A DNA stretch of 64,000 bases, taken from the NCBI GenBank assembly GCA_030549205.1, contig JAUKTV010000008.1, positions 930,001 through 994,000 of the forward strand. Reading direction: 5' to 3'. Within the stretch, counting starts at the first letter, position 1, and the number at the start of each line of letters is the position of its first letter. The DNA is from Apiosordaria backusii (lineage: Eukaryota; Ascomycota; Sordariomycetes; Sordariales; Lasiosphaeriaceae). The notes under the pieces were generated by a model. The model was given only the letters and a program-made list of their open reading frames with translations. It was not told where the DNA came from and made no database searches. Of the stretch, positions 34,282 to 45,114 are shown piece by piece. A program made the position numbers and the translations under genes.

Positions 34282-35885
34282 ATTACCATGTACGGGGAGT
34301 AATGCGGGTTATGGGTTAGGTAGGTAGTTGGGAAAATTCGGCGCGAAGGGATCGTTACGGGTTTTTCAGTATAGAATGGATGGGAAATATTCAGCGATTG
34401 CTTCAGCCCCTTGAAGGCATTAGACTGGGGCTATGCGATTTCTGGGTGATGGCTGTCCATTGAGTTGTACGATACAGATTTCCGTATTCCGGGCCTCTTG
34501 GGCCACACGCACATGTTCAATGAAAAGTTCTTAGCTGCAAACACCTGAAGGACACACACAGAATTTGGACTGATGCTTGCTGCCAATGCATGCAGGGCCG
34601 GGCGGGATGGGTGGGGGGGTAAGGGGAGTGAGCGTCAAACGGGCGTGTGCCACATGCAATCGTGATGACTCTCAAGGAAGTTAAACTGCGGCTTCGGACC
34701 CTGAATGGAGGAAGCACCGTCAGAGTTGTTTTTGGTTACACATTCGGTGCGCTCGGTCCGAGTCGATAATATCACCAAACACTTTGCCGCCGCAAAAGGA
34801 CCATGGACAAGGAGCATCCTCGAGACACTGCCGCACTACAGACCGTAGACGCCGTGTCTGGCTGGCGGCGGTGTCTTGTTGGATTCAAGACGGGAGAGAT
34901 GAAGTGTCGGTGAGGGGCAGCTTGAAGAGACGGCCAATGGACCGGCTGCATCTTATCTCTAGTGCACATTCACGGTGGTCGGGGTCAGATTTTCCCCAAG
35001 CCGGTCCGCCCGGACGAGGTGAGACTGGTCCCCAAAACAATTGCTGTTGAGGTGCCGAGGCGGGTGGTTGAGAACAGGGGTGTCGGCCGATTGGCGTGCG
35101 TTGAGGTTTGGCACCACGCAAGTTGGAGCACCTGGGCACAGGGCGTCGGGGCATTGGCTAAGACGGAACAGGCAAGCACTGCCAACAACTCGGGATCCGA
35201 TTCAGTCCCTTGTCTCCCCCAACCATTAGAGCTCATCGGGGTCCCTTGAATTACTGTCTTTGATTTTTTTTCGTCTTTCGATCTCTCGACAGCCTCGTCG
35301 CAAACCATCACCGACATCGTCATTGCCATCGTCCATTGACGCCTTCATCTTCCCCGTGTTAGTTGTAAGTGGATTCCCCTTTCATATGCTGCCTTCCAGG
35401 TTGCTGGCTGTTGCATTATCCGCATTACCGCGGGTATCCCCCCATTCCCCATGGGCGGCCAAGCTCGAGCCCCGGGACCTCGCCTCTTTGGGCAATTCAA
35501 ATCCACATCTTCAATGACAGATTGAGCCTCCATCGGTAACACGTGCAATTTCGTCGTTTTAGGGAACCGCTTTCTGCAGCTGCGTTGTTTTTATTGCGTC
35601 AAGCTCGAGCAACCTCGCAAGCCACTCAAACCGTATTCCGGGTCGCCGTCTCTACCACCACATCTTACACCGTCTGTCAACACATCCTGACTCCCTAGCT
35701 CCCGGCCAATCCGCCCTCTGCCCCTCGCCCCGCGTTTCCACACCTTCCAATACCCACCTCCATCACACCCGCCGTCCGGACACTCCTCCTCTCCTCCGTA
35801 CACTCTCCTTCTCTCCTCCCAAACCTGCGACGAAGCACCCTTTTCCCTTGGTCAGGGCCCCTATCACAGCAACATCCACCAAGTC
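34282..35885. other. Intergenic region between citrate synthase and the citrate carrier
   Basis: No gene supported. 35230-35885 is pyrimidine-rich (for example 35640-35870) and probably carries the promoter and 5' UTR of the carrier gene. An intron in that leader is possible but not assignable. Confidence 0.5.
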
Positions 35886-36983
35886 ATGTCCGCCGCCATT
35901 GCGTCCTCCCTTCCGGCTTCCGAGCCTCCCAAGCTCGAGAAGAAGCCCATCAAGTTCTCCAACTTGCTTCTGGGCGCCGGCCTCAACCTGTTCGAGGTCA
36001 CCACCCTCGGCCAGCCCCTGGAGGTCATCAAGACCACCATGGCGGCGAACCGAGGTGATGGTTTCGGAGCTGCTCTCGGCCGCATTTGGAGCCGTGGTGG
36101 TGTTCTCGGCTGTAAGTCTCTTTAAGCTCTTTGATACTGCTGTTTGACAAAGTAACATGTGCTGACCCGATTTTTTGTATACAGTTTACCAGGGTCTCAT
36201 CCCGTGGGCCTGGATCGAAGCCTCGACCAAGGGTGCTGTCTTGCTCTTTGTCGCCTCCGAGGCCGAGTACTACGCCCGTGCCGCCGGCGCCGGCGAGTTT
36301 GGCGGTGGTATCTTTGGTGGTGTGACGGGTGGTGTTGCGCAGGCGTATGCTACTATGGGTTTCTGCACCTGCATGAAGACGGTCGAGATCACCAAGCACA
36401 AGATGGCCTCGTCGGGCCAAAAGGCCCCCGGCACCTGGGCCACCTTCATGGACATCTACCGCCGCGAGGGCATCCGCGGTATCAACAAGGGTGTCAACGC
36501 TGTGGCTATCCGCCAGATGACCAACTGGGGATCCCGCTTCGGCCTGAGCCGGCTCGCTGAGCAGGGCATCCGCGACTTCACGGGCAAGAAGGAGGGTGAA
36601 AAGCTCAGCGCCGTCGAGAAGATCACTGCTTCAGCGCTGGGCGGTGGTCTCTCGGCGTGGAACCAGCCTATCGAGGTTATCCGCGTCGAGATGCAGAGCA
36701 AGAAGGAGGATCCCAACCGCCCCAAGAAGATGACGGTGGGCAACACTTTCAGGTATATCTATGAGACCAACGGCCTCAAGGGTCTTTACCGCGGTGTGAC
36801 GCCGCGTATTGGTCTGGGTGTCTGGCAGACAGTTTGCATGGTTGCCATGGGCGACATGTGAGTTTTCTTTTTCTTCTGCATCAACAACTCAAACCGTGAC
36901 AGTCGCTAATCATCTTCAATAAATACAGGGCAAAGACGTATGTTGAGAAGCTGACTGGCGAGGCCGTCACTGCTAAGCATTAG
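35886..36983 (+). CDS. YHM2: Mitochondrial citrate/oxoglutarate carrier, YHM2 type
   Basis: Exons are 35886-36111, 36185-36857 and 36929-36983, with GTAAGT/TACAG and GTGAGT/TACAG introns. The product is 317 residues. It belongs to the mitochondrial carrier family: three ~100-residue repeats, each with a Px[D/E]xx[K/R]-like signature (QPLEVIKTT, the divergent CMKTVEITKHK in repeat 2, and QPIEVIRVEMQ). The repeat-2 wording MGFCTCMKTVEITKHKM is characteristic of Yhm2 rather than of the Ctp1 citrate or Odc carriers. Yhm2 exchanges matrix citrate for cytosolic 2-oxoglutarate across the inner membrane and so exports citrate for acetyl-CoA and NADPH supply. It sits 1.6 kb downstream of citrate synthase in the same orientation, so the maker and exporter of citrate are neighbours. 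C-ending codon bias suggests strong expression. Confidence 0.9.
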
Positions 36984-38237
36984 AAGGCGTTTTGATGGGT
37001 TTTTTTTCCATATGATTGCATCATGGCTCTACATACACACACACGCAGAGTTTAGAAATGAATCGGATCGGGTCGGATCAGGTTAGGCGGTCGGTCATCA
37101 CGGACAAAACACTTGGTCGGGTCAACGGTCAGGTTTTTATCTTTGGTTTTTTGTTTGTTTCGGCGGTTGGTGGTAAAATTAAGAGAGATGTTTGGTTGTT
37201 TGCTCAACCGCGTTGCGTTTTGCGTTTGGTTGAATGAGGGCTTGGAGAGATAGGGGTAATAGGGGGGTGGTAATGACAGCCGTGTTGCTTGCTTGCTTGC
37301 TCTGATTTGTGCTGATTCGTTGTGTGAGATTTCGATGGGAACTGTTGTGTTGCTGTTGCTGCTGTTTTGCTTGCTCAGGTATGGCACTTGAAAAGCGATT
37401 GATCTTAGACCTGGTTACAAGGAACACGAAGCGGACATCAGCGTACAAGGTATATGGTTTTGTGTGGATATAACTTGGGAATGTGTTCTGTGTTTGTCAG
37501 ATTTGGGTATAGAAAAAAATATAGCAATAGAGCCTCTGCTATCTATCATTGGATGCCACGTCCAAGAATTGAAAAGCTGAGGTAAATAAAATGTGAAGCA
37601 TGGGTAACAGTGAGAGGCGGTTGATTTCTTGATGCTGTGTGGTGTGCCCCTTTTCTTGATCTTGTAGTATCATGTTCAGGGGATCATCTTACCTAGCATT
37701 TTACCCCAAAGTTCTGGACCACATATCAGTTTTTTTCCTCATAAAGTCTCTCCCCCGCCAAGCACACCATCTTTCACATAATAGGGAGTCTTGGTTTCTT
37801 TCTTTTTTTTGTTGTTCATCTCATTCTTTCTGGCCAGTTAATCCTAGCCTCTAAGGTATATATTATGTGGACTTGACGTCCGTCTGTTAGGAGTAAGCAT
37901 TTCCCCTGTGTGCCCCCCCCATCTTCCCTCACGTTGAGCGGGTATAAAAATACTAAAAAACCCTCCTTTCTGTTTCCCTTCTAACGCCCAAGAAAAGAAA
38001 GAGTTGAAACGAGTCCAAACTCCCAAAACGCCTGTCCCATGCCCCTTTCCCTCCCCCCCAAACGCTATCTGATATGCTAACCAACCATGCCCTTCATCCT
38101 GCCCTATCATATCCTATTGGTCTTTGCCAACGTTGAAGACCATGATGCTTGGGGCCCCATCCTTTTGTTGAGTGAGAGAGAGAGAGAGAACGAAAAAAAA
38201 GAACGAATAAAAGTAAAAAAGAGTGGGTGGTGCTCGT
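36984..38237. other. Intergenic region between convergent genes
   Basis: Holds the 3' UTRs of the YHM2-type carrier and of the DUF7598-like gene, plus a (GA)n run at 38174-38189. No gene seen. Confidence 0.55.
38174..38189. repeat. (GA)8 microsatellite
   Basis: Perfect GA dinucleotide run just beyond the stop of the minus-strand four-helix membrane protein gene. Confidence 0.9.
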
Positions 38238-39158
38238 TTAGAACCGGTCCATATGAGCAGTAGAATAATGACTTCCCCCCGTATACGCCGGGTGCAGCGC
38301 GGTCGGTGGCCGCTGAATATCAGGAATCACTGGGCTAGCCCTGTTGCTATTACTCCTGTTCAACCCCCCGTATCCAGTCCCATTTCCTCTCTCTACATCA
38401 TCGTGATCGTCATTATTGCTGCTAATGGGCATCGGCTTGCTGATTTGCAGGCGGGATTTCCGGAAGTTGAACTTGGGGGCGATGGGAACGGAAAAGTGGT
38501 TTGTCATGCGCTTGTAAAACGGCTGCGACTGGGGCTCCTCGTCCTCGATGTTGTGGTGGGAATTGTCAGGGTAGCGGCGGACAGAGTTGTTGCTTCGCAT
38601 GGAGGATTGGTAGCCGGTGTCGTAGAATTCTTTGTTGTTTGTGACGGTTGGGACGGCGAGGGATCCATTAGAGCGGATGTTGCGGGCGGTGATGCCGTTT
38701 TCGCCGTCGCGGAAGATGACACTAGCGAGCATGTTGAAGACTCCGAAAGTGATGGCTAGGATGCCGGAGGAGAGAACCAAGCGCCAGATGGCAAGGCCGA
38801 GGTTGTCGATGCTGTAGGCTGGTTTGACGAGGTCGGCCATGATGGAGCAGCCGGTGATTAACAGGGCGAGACCGAGCCAGCCCAGGGAGTGGTCTGGCCC
38901 GAGGATGGGGAAGTTGTTGCTGAACCAGGGCTTGAAGAGGCCGACTTCGGAGATGAGGAGGACGACGCTGATGGCAAAGACGAAGAAGTGGGAGATGACG
39001 TCGAAGAACTGGAAGTGGCCTGTTAGGCCGGACAGGACGATCATGGCCCAGCAGGAGACCATTACCACGACTAGGGCGACGAGGGTGCAGGCGCGGAGGG
39101 CGTGGAGGATTAGGTGGCCGGAGCCGCGGAGTTTGGGGGAGTTGGCGAGATTAAGCAT
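38238..39158 (-). CDS. Four-helix fungal membrane protein (DUF7598-like)
   Basis: Single exon, 306 residues, ATG at 39158. The N-terminal half has four hydrophobic segments: about residues 21-44 (ACTLVALVVVMVSCWAMIVL), 53-72 (VISHFFVFAISVVLLISEVG), 92-112 (LGWLGLALLITGCSIM) and 123-148 (AIWRLVLSSGILAITFGVF). The last 150 residues are hydrophilic and Ser/Asn/Arg-rich with no cysteines, presumably cytosolic and phosphorylated. The pattern, including GxxLFKPWFSNNFPxLGPDHSLGWLG between helices 2 and 3, is that of an uncharacterised ascomycete membrane family I know as DUF7598. No function is known to me. There is no signal peptide beyond helix 1. Confidence 0.85.
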   Translation of the reverse strand: MLNLANSPKLRGSGHLILHALRACTLVALVVVMVSCWAMIVLSGLTGHFQFFDVISHFFVFAISVVLLISEVGLFKPWFSNNFPILGPDHSLGWLGLALLITGCSIMADLVKPAYSIDNLGLAIWRLVLSSGILAITFGVFNMLASVIFRDGENGITARNIRSNGSLAVPTVTNNKEFYDTGYQSSMRSNNSVRRYPDNSHHNIEDEEPQSQPFYKRMTNHFSVPIAPKFNFRKSRLQISKPMPISSNNDDHDDVERGNGTGYGGLNRSNSNRASPVIPDIQRPPTALHPAYTGGSHYSTAHMDRF

Positions 39159-39209
39159 TTTTTCTAGAAAGGAGAAGATAAGTTAGCAAAGTGGTCTTGT
39201 TGTATGGAG

Positions 39210-39650
39210 TTATGTGTGCCTGGCTCGAGAAGATAGACCTCGGAATGAGAGCTTTGGTTGTTGTCCCAGAGGTGGCGGCTGTTGACGTTGTTGTCTAGGG
39301 AGAGGAGGCGGTTGCCGTGCTTGAACAGGAGGAGGAGGTTGTGGGAGTTCCTGAACAGGAGAAGGAGTCTGTACGGGTCTTTGCCCCCAAATCCATGGTT
39401 GGTCGTGTTCTGGCCTCAAAGGCCAGTTATCCCCACGTTCAAGAGGCCGTGGCTGTTCAACCACAGCATCATGGAACTCCGAATCCTCCTCTGCCTCCTC
39501 TGAAGAAATTGACATCGGGGATACGCAGCCCCGAGGTTGAGGCTGTCCTCGAGATGCTTCGCTCACGGCAGACACTGTCCTTGAAAGCGGAGGAGGCTTC
39601 CGTGGACGCGGAGTGCCCGGCCTACCCCTTGCAGAGACTCGTTCTGGCAT
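39210..39650 (-). CDS. Possible Pro/Gln-rich hypothetical protein (start unclear)
   Basis: A 146-codon open frame with a Pro/Gln-rich C-terminal half (PPPPVQARQPPPLPRQQRQ) and a Ser/Arg N-terminal half containing PMSISSEEAEEDSEF. The composition suits a disordered fungal protein. The frame stays open upstream to about 39693 without another ATG, so the true start or an upstream exon is unresolved. The opposite strand is also open (39317-39673), which weakens the case. I do not recognise it. Confidence 0.28.
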   Translation of the reverse strand: MPERVSARGRPGTPRPRKPPPLSRTVSAVSEASRGQPQPRGCVSPMSISSEEAEEDSEFHDAVVEQPRPLERGDNWPLRPEHDQPWIWGQRPVQTPSPVQELPQPPPPVQARQPPPLPRQQRQQPPPLGQQPKLSFRGLSSRARHT

Positions 39651-41774
39651 GGCGGAATCCTCTCCCGGAGTAGATTTTGTAGGCGATGTTGTGTTGTTTC
39701 TTCAGGGACAACCGAATACCGGGATTTCATACCGGAGCCATCTTCTCGAGGGTAGAGTGGAGGGGGTTAGACACATAAGTACTTACAATATGAGGCTCGT
39801 GCCAGTTAGAGACTGCTCAGCAGGTAATGGCAACTGATGAAGTGTTCAAGTGATTGTCGGATGACGGTCTGGCTAGCAGATGTCGAGTATTTTGCGAAAT
39901 GTTGAGTAGAAAGTTGTCGAAATTTGCGAAAAGAGAGAAAACACAAGGAAATATCTTGAAGTGAGAAATGTGACCAGACTTGGTGGTGAGAAATATGATA
40001 TGGAGTAAGAAAAAAAAGGAAAACTAGGGATCAATAGCAGAACACTCCCATTGTTCAGGGGTACAATGGTGACTCCAATGGTGACAAAGACAATAGCTGA
40101 AAGAGCAACAATAGAATTGGGTGAAGTGGGCAATCGGGTTTATAACAATAGAATAGGGAACCTGCCCTTGTCATGGGCGATTTGCCATCTACCCAAAATA
40201 ACGATGCGGCTTCCCACACGGCAGCTGTAACAAGGGGAGACGGAGCAAAGAACTGGTTCACGGGTCTTCTGGTGCGTGTTTCGCATTGACCAGAATGTTT
40301 CTTGCCATTCTGACCAATGAAGCCGTAGGCGCCCAAGAACTCCAGGCCAAACAAATCCTCAGTAGAGGAGCAACTGCCTGTTTCAAGAAAGTGAGCAGGT
40401 GAAGAGTAGCAAGGACCCACGCGGGCGACTGATGATGAGCCGGGGTACTCTGCATCTCCCACGGTCTGGCTCATGGCGTTGCCTTGAAGCCCTGGACGAA
40501 GCAAACATATTGGAGATCGAGGACCATCCGATCAAGACAGCTTCAGTGGGGTTTCGCGGCTGCCAGCGCATAGCGGGAGAGCTCTGGGGTGATGTGGTCC
40601 AATGGTTCGGCAGTCAACCCACGAAGCGAGAACGTCAACTGTCGTTGTAACATTGGAAGATGCGGCGGCGCGAAAGAAAGAAATGCCGGGGTTCAAATGC
40701 ATCGAGTGGTCGCATCTTCAAATCCAGGCGTGGTGATCAAGTCGATTGGCTGGCAATGAACCAAGATGGTTTCAGGTGCTTTTAGCCTTGGGCAGCATTC
40801 GATGCGGCATCTTCACCCGTGAAACTTCAGGTCTTCATCTAGGATGCAGAAAATGAGTCAAGTAGCAAGATGACAATAAAAAGATCTCAAGTTCAACGGC
40901 ATCAATGTCATCCTGACTGACAAGTGTCAAAGGATTGACTTCAAAGACTGTTGATGGTTAAAGAAGCACGGACCACATGCTCTTTCAATGCTGAAGCATG
41001 GACCACATGATTCGAAGGGAACCACCAGAAGCCGTCCATCTGGAAATGATCTCAAGCTCTGATGTGGCTGATCTCGAGGCATGTTTCCAACCAGGAAATC
41101 CTGACTATCGAGAATCCGCAATGTGATTTCCGGGTCCGTTACAGCATTACATAGTCACCTACCAAGTTGTCTCACATGAGCGTTCTCCTGTGCTGCCGCC
41201 GCATGTAACACAGTTTCACGAGATCTTGAACAACATAGTGGGTAATGATACATACAGAGACCATTTTCAGAGCAAGACTTGGCTCGGAGCACTCTCGGAT
41301 GATCACCTCGGTTCATTGAATTAGTAGACGCCGGCAAAGCGCGCCCTTCCGCGCGTCTAAGTCCAAAGATAAACTCTTGCCCTGGCGCGAACACGTGCCT
41401 GATCCAGAGCTGAAAACGGTGATTGGCCAAGAGGTCACGCCCTGTTTCCCCACCCATCGAAGCGCCCAGAATCTCTGTTGCTCCCTTTTTGCACAGCCTC
41501 GCCGGACCTCGAACGACGGACCACTCACAGAACGAGGAGCGAGGAGGCAGCCGCACCGAGCCAGAGCCTTTCCCCTTCTCCCAGCTGCTGACCATCAAAA
41601 ACGCGATTCACATCCCACCGCCTGTCACCTTGCAACCTGCGACCGGTCCGTCCAACTCAATTCCACCTCCGCTTTTCGCAACAGCAATCCCCACGCCTGC
41701 GCTTGCGGATCGACCCCGAGCGGCTCTCTGACAACGACGTTATCTTCTTGGACACATCAACTCTAGAAATCAAT
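39651..41774. other. Region without a supported gene; leader of the 4F5-like gene at its right end
   Basis: Minus-strand open frames at 40055-40504 and 40383-40571 have no bias or motif. 41360-41774 is pyrimidine-rich in parts and probably the promoter/5' UTR of the 4F5-like gene. Confidence 0.45.
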
Positions 41775-42092
41775 ATGGCCCGCGGCAACCAGCGCGACAA
41801 GGCCCGTGAGGCCGCTCAAAAGAAGGCGGCTGCTCAGGTACGAACCTTTCCTTACCCACCGGGCATTACCCATTGCTAACATGCCATCGCCTTCTCCAGA
41901 AAAAGGGTCACAACATGTCCGGTAGCGAGCTCGCAAAGGCAAAGGAGCTGGCGGCGCAGAAGATGCGCGAGAAGCAGGCTGCCGGTATGTACCACTCTCC
42001 CTCCTTCCTTTCTCACCTACTATTTCAGTTTCTAACCGGCATCTCCAGCCGACGCAAAGAAGGCCGCCGAAGCCGCCACTGGCAAGAAGTAA
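41775..42092 (+). CDS. Small 4F5/SERF-like protein
   Basis: Three exons, 41775-41837, 41900-41984 and 42049-42092, joined by GTACGA/CCAG and GTATGT/CCAG introns. The product is 63 residues: MARGNQRDKAREAAQKKAA then a Lys/Ala-rich helix ending AAEAATGKK. The opening MARGNQRDxARxxxxKK is the hallmark of the 4F5 (small EDRK-rich factor, SERF) family. These are tiny, highly charged and mostly disordered proteins, some of which bind RNA or accelerate amyloid formation. The family role in fungi is not established. The ATG context TCAATATGGC and C/G-ending codons support expression. Because each exon is under 90 nt, automatic gene callers may miss it. Confidence 0.92.
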
Positions 42093-44020
42093 TCAATAAT
42101 TCCGAGCCAACAACGAGAAAGAAAGAAAAAGATACCAACAGTTTATCGACAAGAGGACATATCCAGGATACCCAAATCCTTTTGCAAACTCCAACAAGAT
42201 ACCCACCACCGAAAACCATCAGGATACAACGGTCCCTTGGTTCTTTGCTTTTTTCGATAACAACCAAAAACACAACCTTTTTACTACACGAGAGAAGGGT
42301 ACGAAACTTATGTCACCGGGGTAGAAAAGGCAGGTGGGAGGGTAGCATGGCGGGAAAGGATTACAAGCATTTATCTGGAGCGGGCAAGGGAGGGGGGAAA
42401 TGTTTTTTCAGCTAATTTTTTGGAGGCGCTAGGAACTTTTCATGACAAAGATTTTTCCATCATTTCATGGCGTTGGTGAATGTGATTCCGGAGATGGAGT
42501 GTTTGCTATTCGTACATACCATATCAGCAAGAATTTCGTTTCCCGAGAATCTACCTACCCCTGAGACTGCGAACGACCTCTTCACCACTCCCCTCGTCAT
42601 CACTACCTTCCCACGACTGCCTTCTTCACCACTCTCTACACCCTTTTTTTACCGCTCTCACTGCCCCTTTCGCCAACAACTCCCCGCCTTCTCTGCATTA
42701 CGTCAACGAAGGCACCAACAATGCCAGCTTGTCACAGAAAGACATACATTCATTCCTACACAACTACATTGCACTCGCTCCGCCAGATATTGCCCAATCC
42801 ACCAGACCTGCTCAGCCGAGTGAACGGAAACAGCTTTTGTATTCCGCGGCAATCTCTTCTTCTTCTTCTTCTTCTTCTTTCCCAGAAAAGACCAGCCGCG
42901 ATTTCTTGTCGTCAGATCGAGACCGCAGTCTTTTTTGATCTCATAAAGTTTGAAAAAGAGGGCGGGATAGAGACAAAAAGTCTTGCCAAGTTTGCCTCTT
43001 TTTCCGTACCATCATATACACGCAAGGGCAGGGGGTAGGGTAGGGGCAAAAGAAAGTTGGAATGGTAAGGGGAGATAGTATATTTTCTATAGAGCCAAAA
43101 TACAAGAACTGTAAAGGGAAAACAGAGCATCTCCCGTTCCCAGTGTTCAAGAAGTCGTGATGATGGGATTGTTGATGTTCATGACAAGTTGTTGGATGCT
43201 AGTCTAGAGGCTGAAATTGACTGTGCGGTCAGGTGAGGAGGGTTGTGAGCTGTGAACATGGTAGGAATGAAAGATGTGGTGAATGGTGGTGGTAAGTTTG
43301 ATTTCCTTGCTACAAGTCAGTCCAATTGGTATTTACGTTTTTGCTGCCGTATCATAGCTATCGTCTGTGACTTAAATGTCCAACGTGCCGTGATCCAGTC
43401 TGCCACCTGACGATCAAGTGTTATTCGTGACTTACCACTATAATACGTTGCGCCGTCGTCTCTGGGTATGGAAGGTTATGTACTATGATAGAAGGCCCAC
43501 GGAGGAGGTCACGATCTCGCGCAAGTAATCATCGATATAGACGAGGAAAAAAAGTGGTCGCTGTGTTGGCCACATGTCTGAATTATCCGACACCAACATC
43601 ATCCACAACAGAGACATGCATCACAGCAAGACTTTCACCACAAAGATATTTTGCTTTTGTTTTTTTTATTTCTCTCTCATTAAGGAATAAAGGTGTTTGT
43701 CTGAAGCATCCAGAGAAATACGAGCCAGTCATATCAACAACATGTAAAAAACCAGAAAAAAGGTACTAGGGTAAAAGAAGAAACATGAAAAAGAAAAAAT
43801 AAAAAAAGTCTACATCAGAATATTGGTATTTCCGCAGCCCGACCTTCCGCTCCTTGAATTGCCAGAAAACCACGCACCCCAAACACCCTGCCACCTTTTG
43901 TAGGATATCCCCCGAAAATATACAAAGGGGTACCATCCTGGGGCAAAAGCAAAGACTGGTCCCTCATGCCTTTAATTTTTCATGATGCAGCAAATAAAAG
44001 ATCAAAGGTTGTTTGTTGAT
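42093..44020. other. Intergenic region without a supported gene
   Basis: Holds the 3' UTR of the 4F5-like gene, a (CTT)n run near 42853-42879 and the 3' UTR of the cupredoxin gene. No open frame carries bias or a motif. Confidence 0.5.
42853..42879. repeat. (TCT)n microsatellite
   Basis: About nine CTT/TCT units in the non-coding stretch after the 4F5-like gene. Confidence 0.85.
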
Positions 44021-45114
44021 TTAAGCTCTGAACTTCCTGGCAGGGGCAGGGGCAGGAGCAGCGCCGACCATGGCCATGGGAACGGCACCACCATAGCCGC
44101 CGAAAGAATCCCTCCCTTGGACGGCAACGTTGGGGAAGCCACCGAAGCTGCACTGGACGACGCAAGAGCAAGAGCCGTCAGCACCGACTTGGCCGACACC
44201 AGTGACGAGACCGGTGTTGACGGCGGGAGCAGCAGTTTCAGTGCCGGTAGGAGCGGGAGCAGCAGCAGGGGGAGCGTTCGGGTCGGGAGCGGGAGCGTTG
44301 CCGGTGATGGCACCGCCGGCACCGTTACCCTTCTGCTGGATGGCGAGAGACTGGAACATGGCGTGGGTCTTCTCAGCGGTAGGGTTGATGGAGAAAACCA
44401 TGCCCTTTCCGCAGTGGTTGTTCTGGCGGCAGTAGAACCCTTTGTCATGGTGTTAGAATGAGCTATTCCAAGAATGTGCTGAAGGCCAAACTTACAAAGA
44501 GGAGTATCAACCATCACTTGCATAGCGACCTGAGGAGGAGGGTTGATAGTGTTGTTGGCGTTGGCCTGGAAACCAGAGTCCATACCACCATCAAGAGGGT
44601 CGCAGGGAGTGTCGAAAGCAGACTGAGTGGCAGTGTGGTTTTGGCTCAGGAAGGTGAAGATGACGGTATCGCCGACGGACGCCTTGAGCTCCTGGGGGCT
44701 GAAGGCGAGGCCTTGAGGGCCACCGACAGTGACGCTGTGAGTAGCACCACCGGGACCGACAACGGCATCGGGAGGGGGTTGCACCACGGGGGTACCGGGC
44801 TCGCCCGTAACGACAGCGGGAGGAGGAGTAGCCTCGTGCTTGACGGTCTCGGTGACAGTTACGGTCGAAGCTTGCCCAACAACAGTGGTAGCGGCACCAC
44901 CACCGAGGTTGACCCAGAGGAAGTTGATCTGGGCGTGGGTGTTCTTGTGAAGGCCGATGAGACGGGTGAGCTCAGCAAGCTGTTGATCCGAAACCTTGAC
45001 GCTCTCGACACCCTTTTGCAAATGTCCATCTCTCTTCGCGGGAGCAACGTTGTGAACCGACTTCGCCAAGGCAAGGGGGGCCATGCCCAAAATCGCTGTT
45101 GTAGAGAACTTCAT
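44021..45114 (-). CDS. Secreted cupredoxin-domain protein (extracellular serine-rich type)
   Basis: Exons (minus) are 44496-45114 and 44021-44439. The 56-nt intron (GTAAGT...ACAAAG) has a TTCTAACAC branch. The product is 345 residues. Residues 1-~17 (MKFSTTAILGMAPLALA) form a signal peptide. A propeptide-like basic stretch (VAPAKRDGH) and a short helical segment follow, then a Thr/Pro-rich linker (PPPAVVTGEPGTPVVQPPP). Residues ~126-235 make a cupredoxin-like fold: HSVTVGGPQGLAFSPQELKA, VGDTVIFTFLSQNHTATQS (first His ligand), SAFDTPCDPL, and across the intron FYCRQNNHCGKGMVFSINP (Cys, His and Met ligands). The tail is Ala/Pro-rich and repetitive. Such proteins are abundant, often wall-associated, in filamentous ascomycetes, and their substrate is unknown. 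I see no clear GPI signal, since the end is charged (PARKFRA). Confidence 0.88.
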
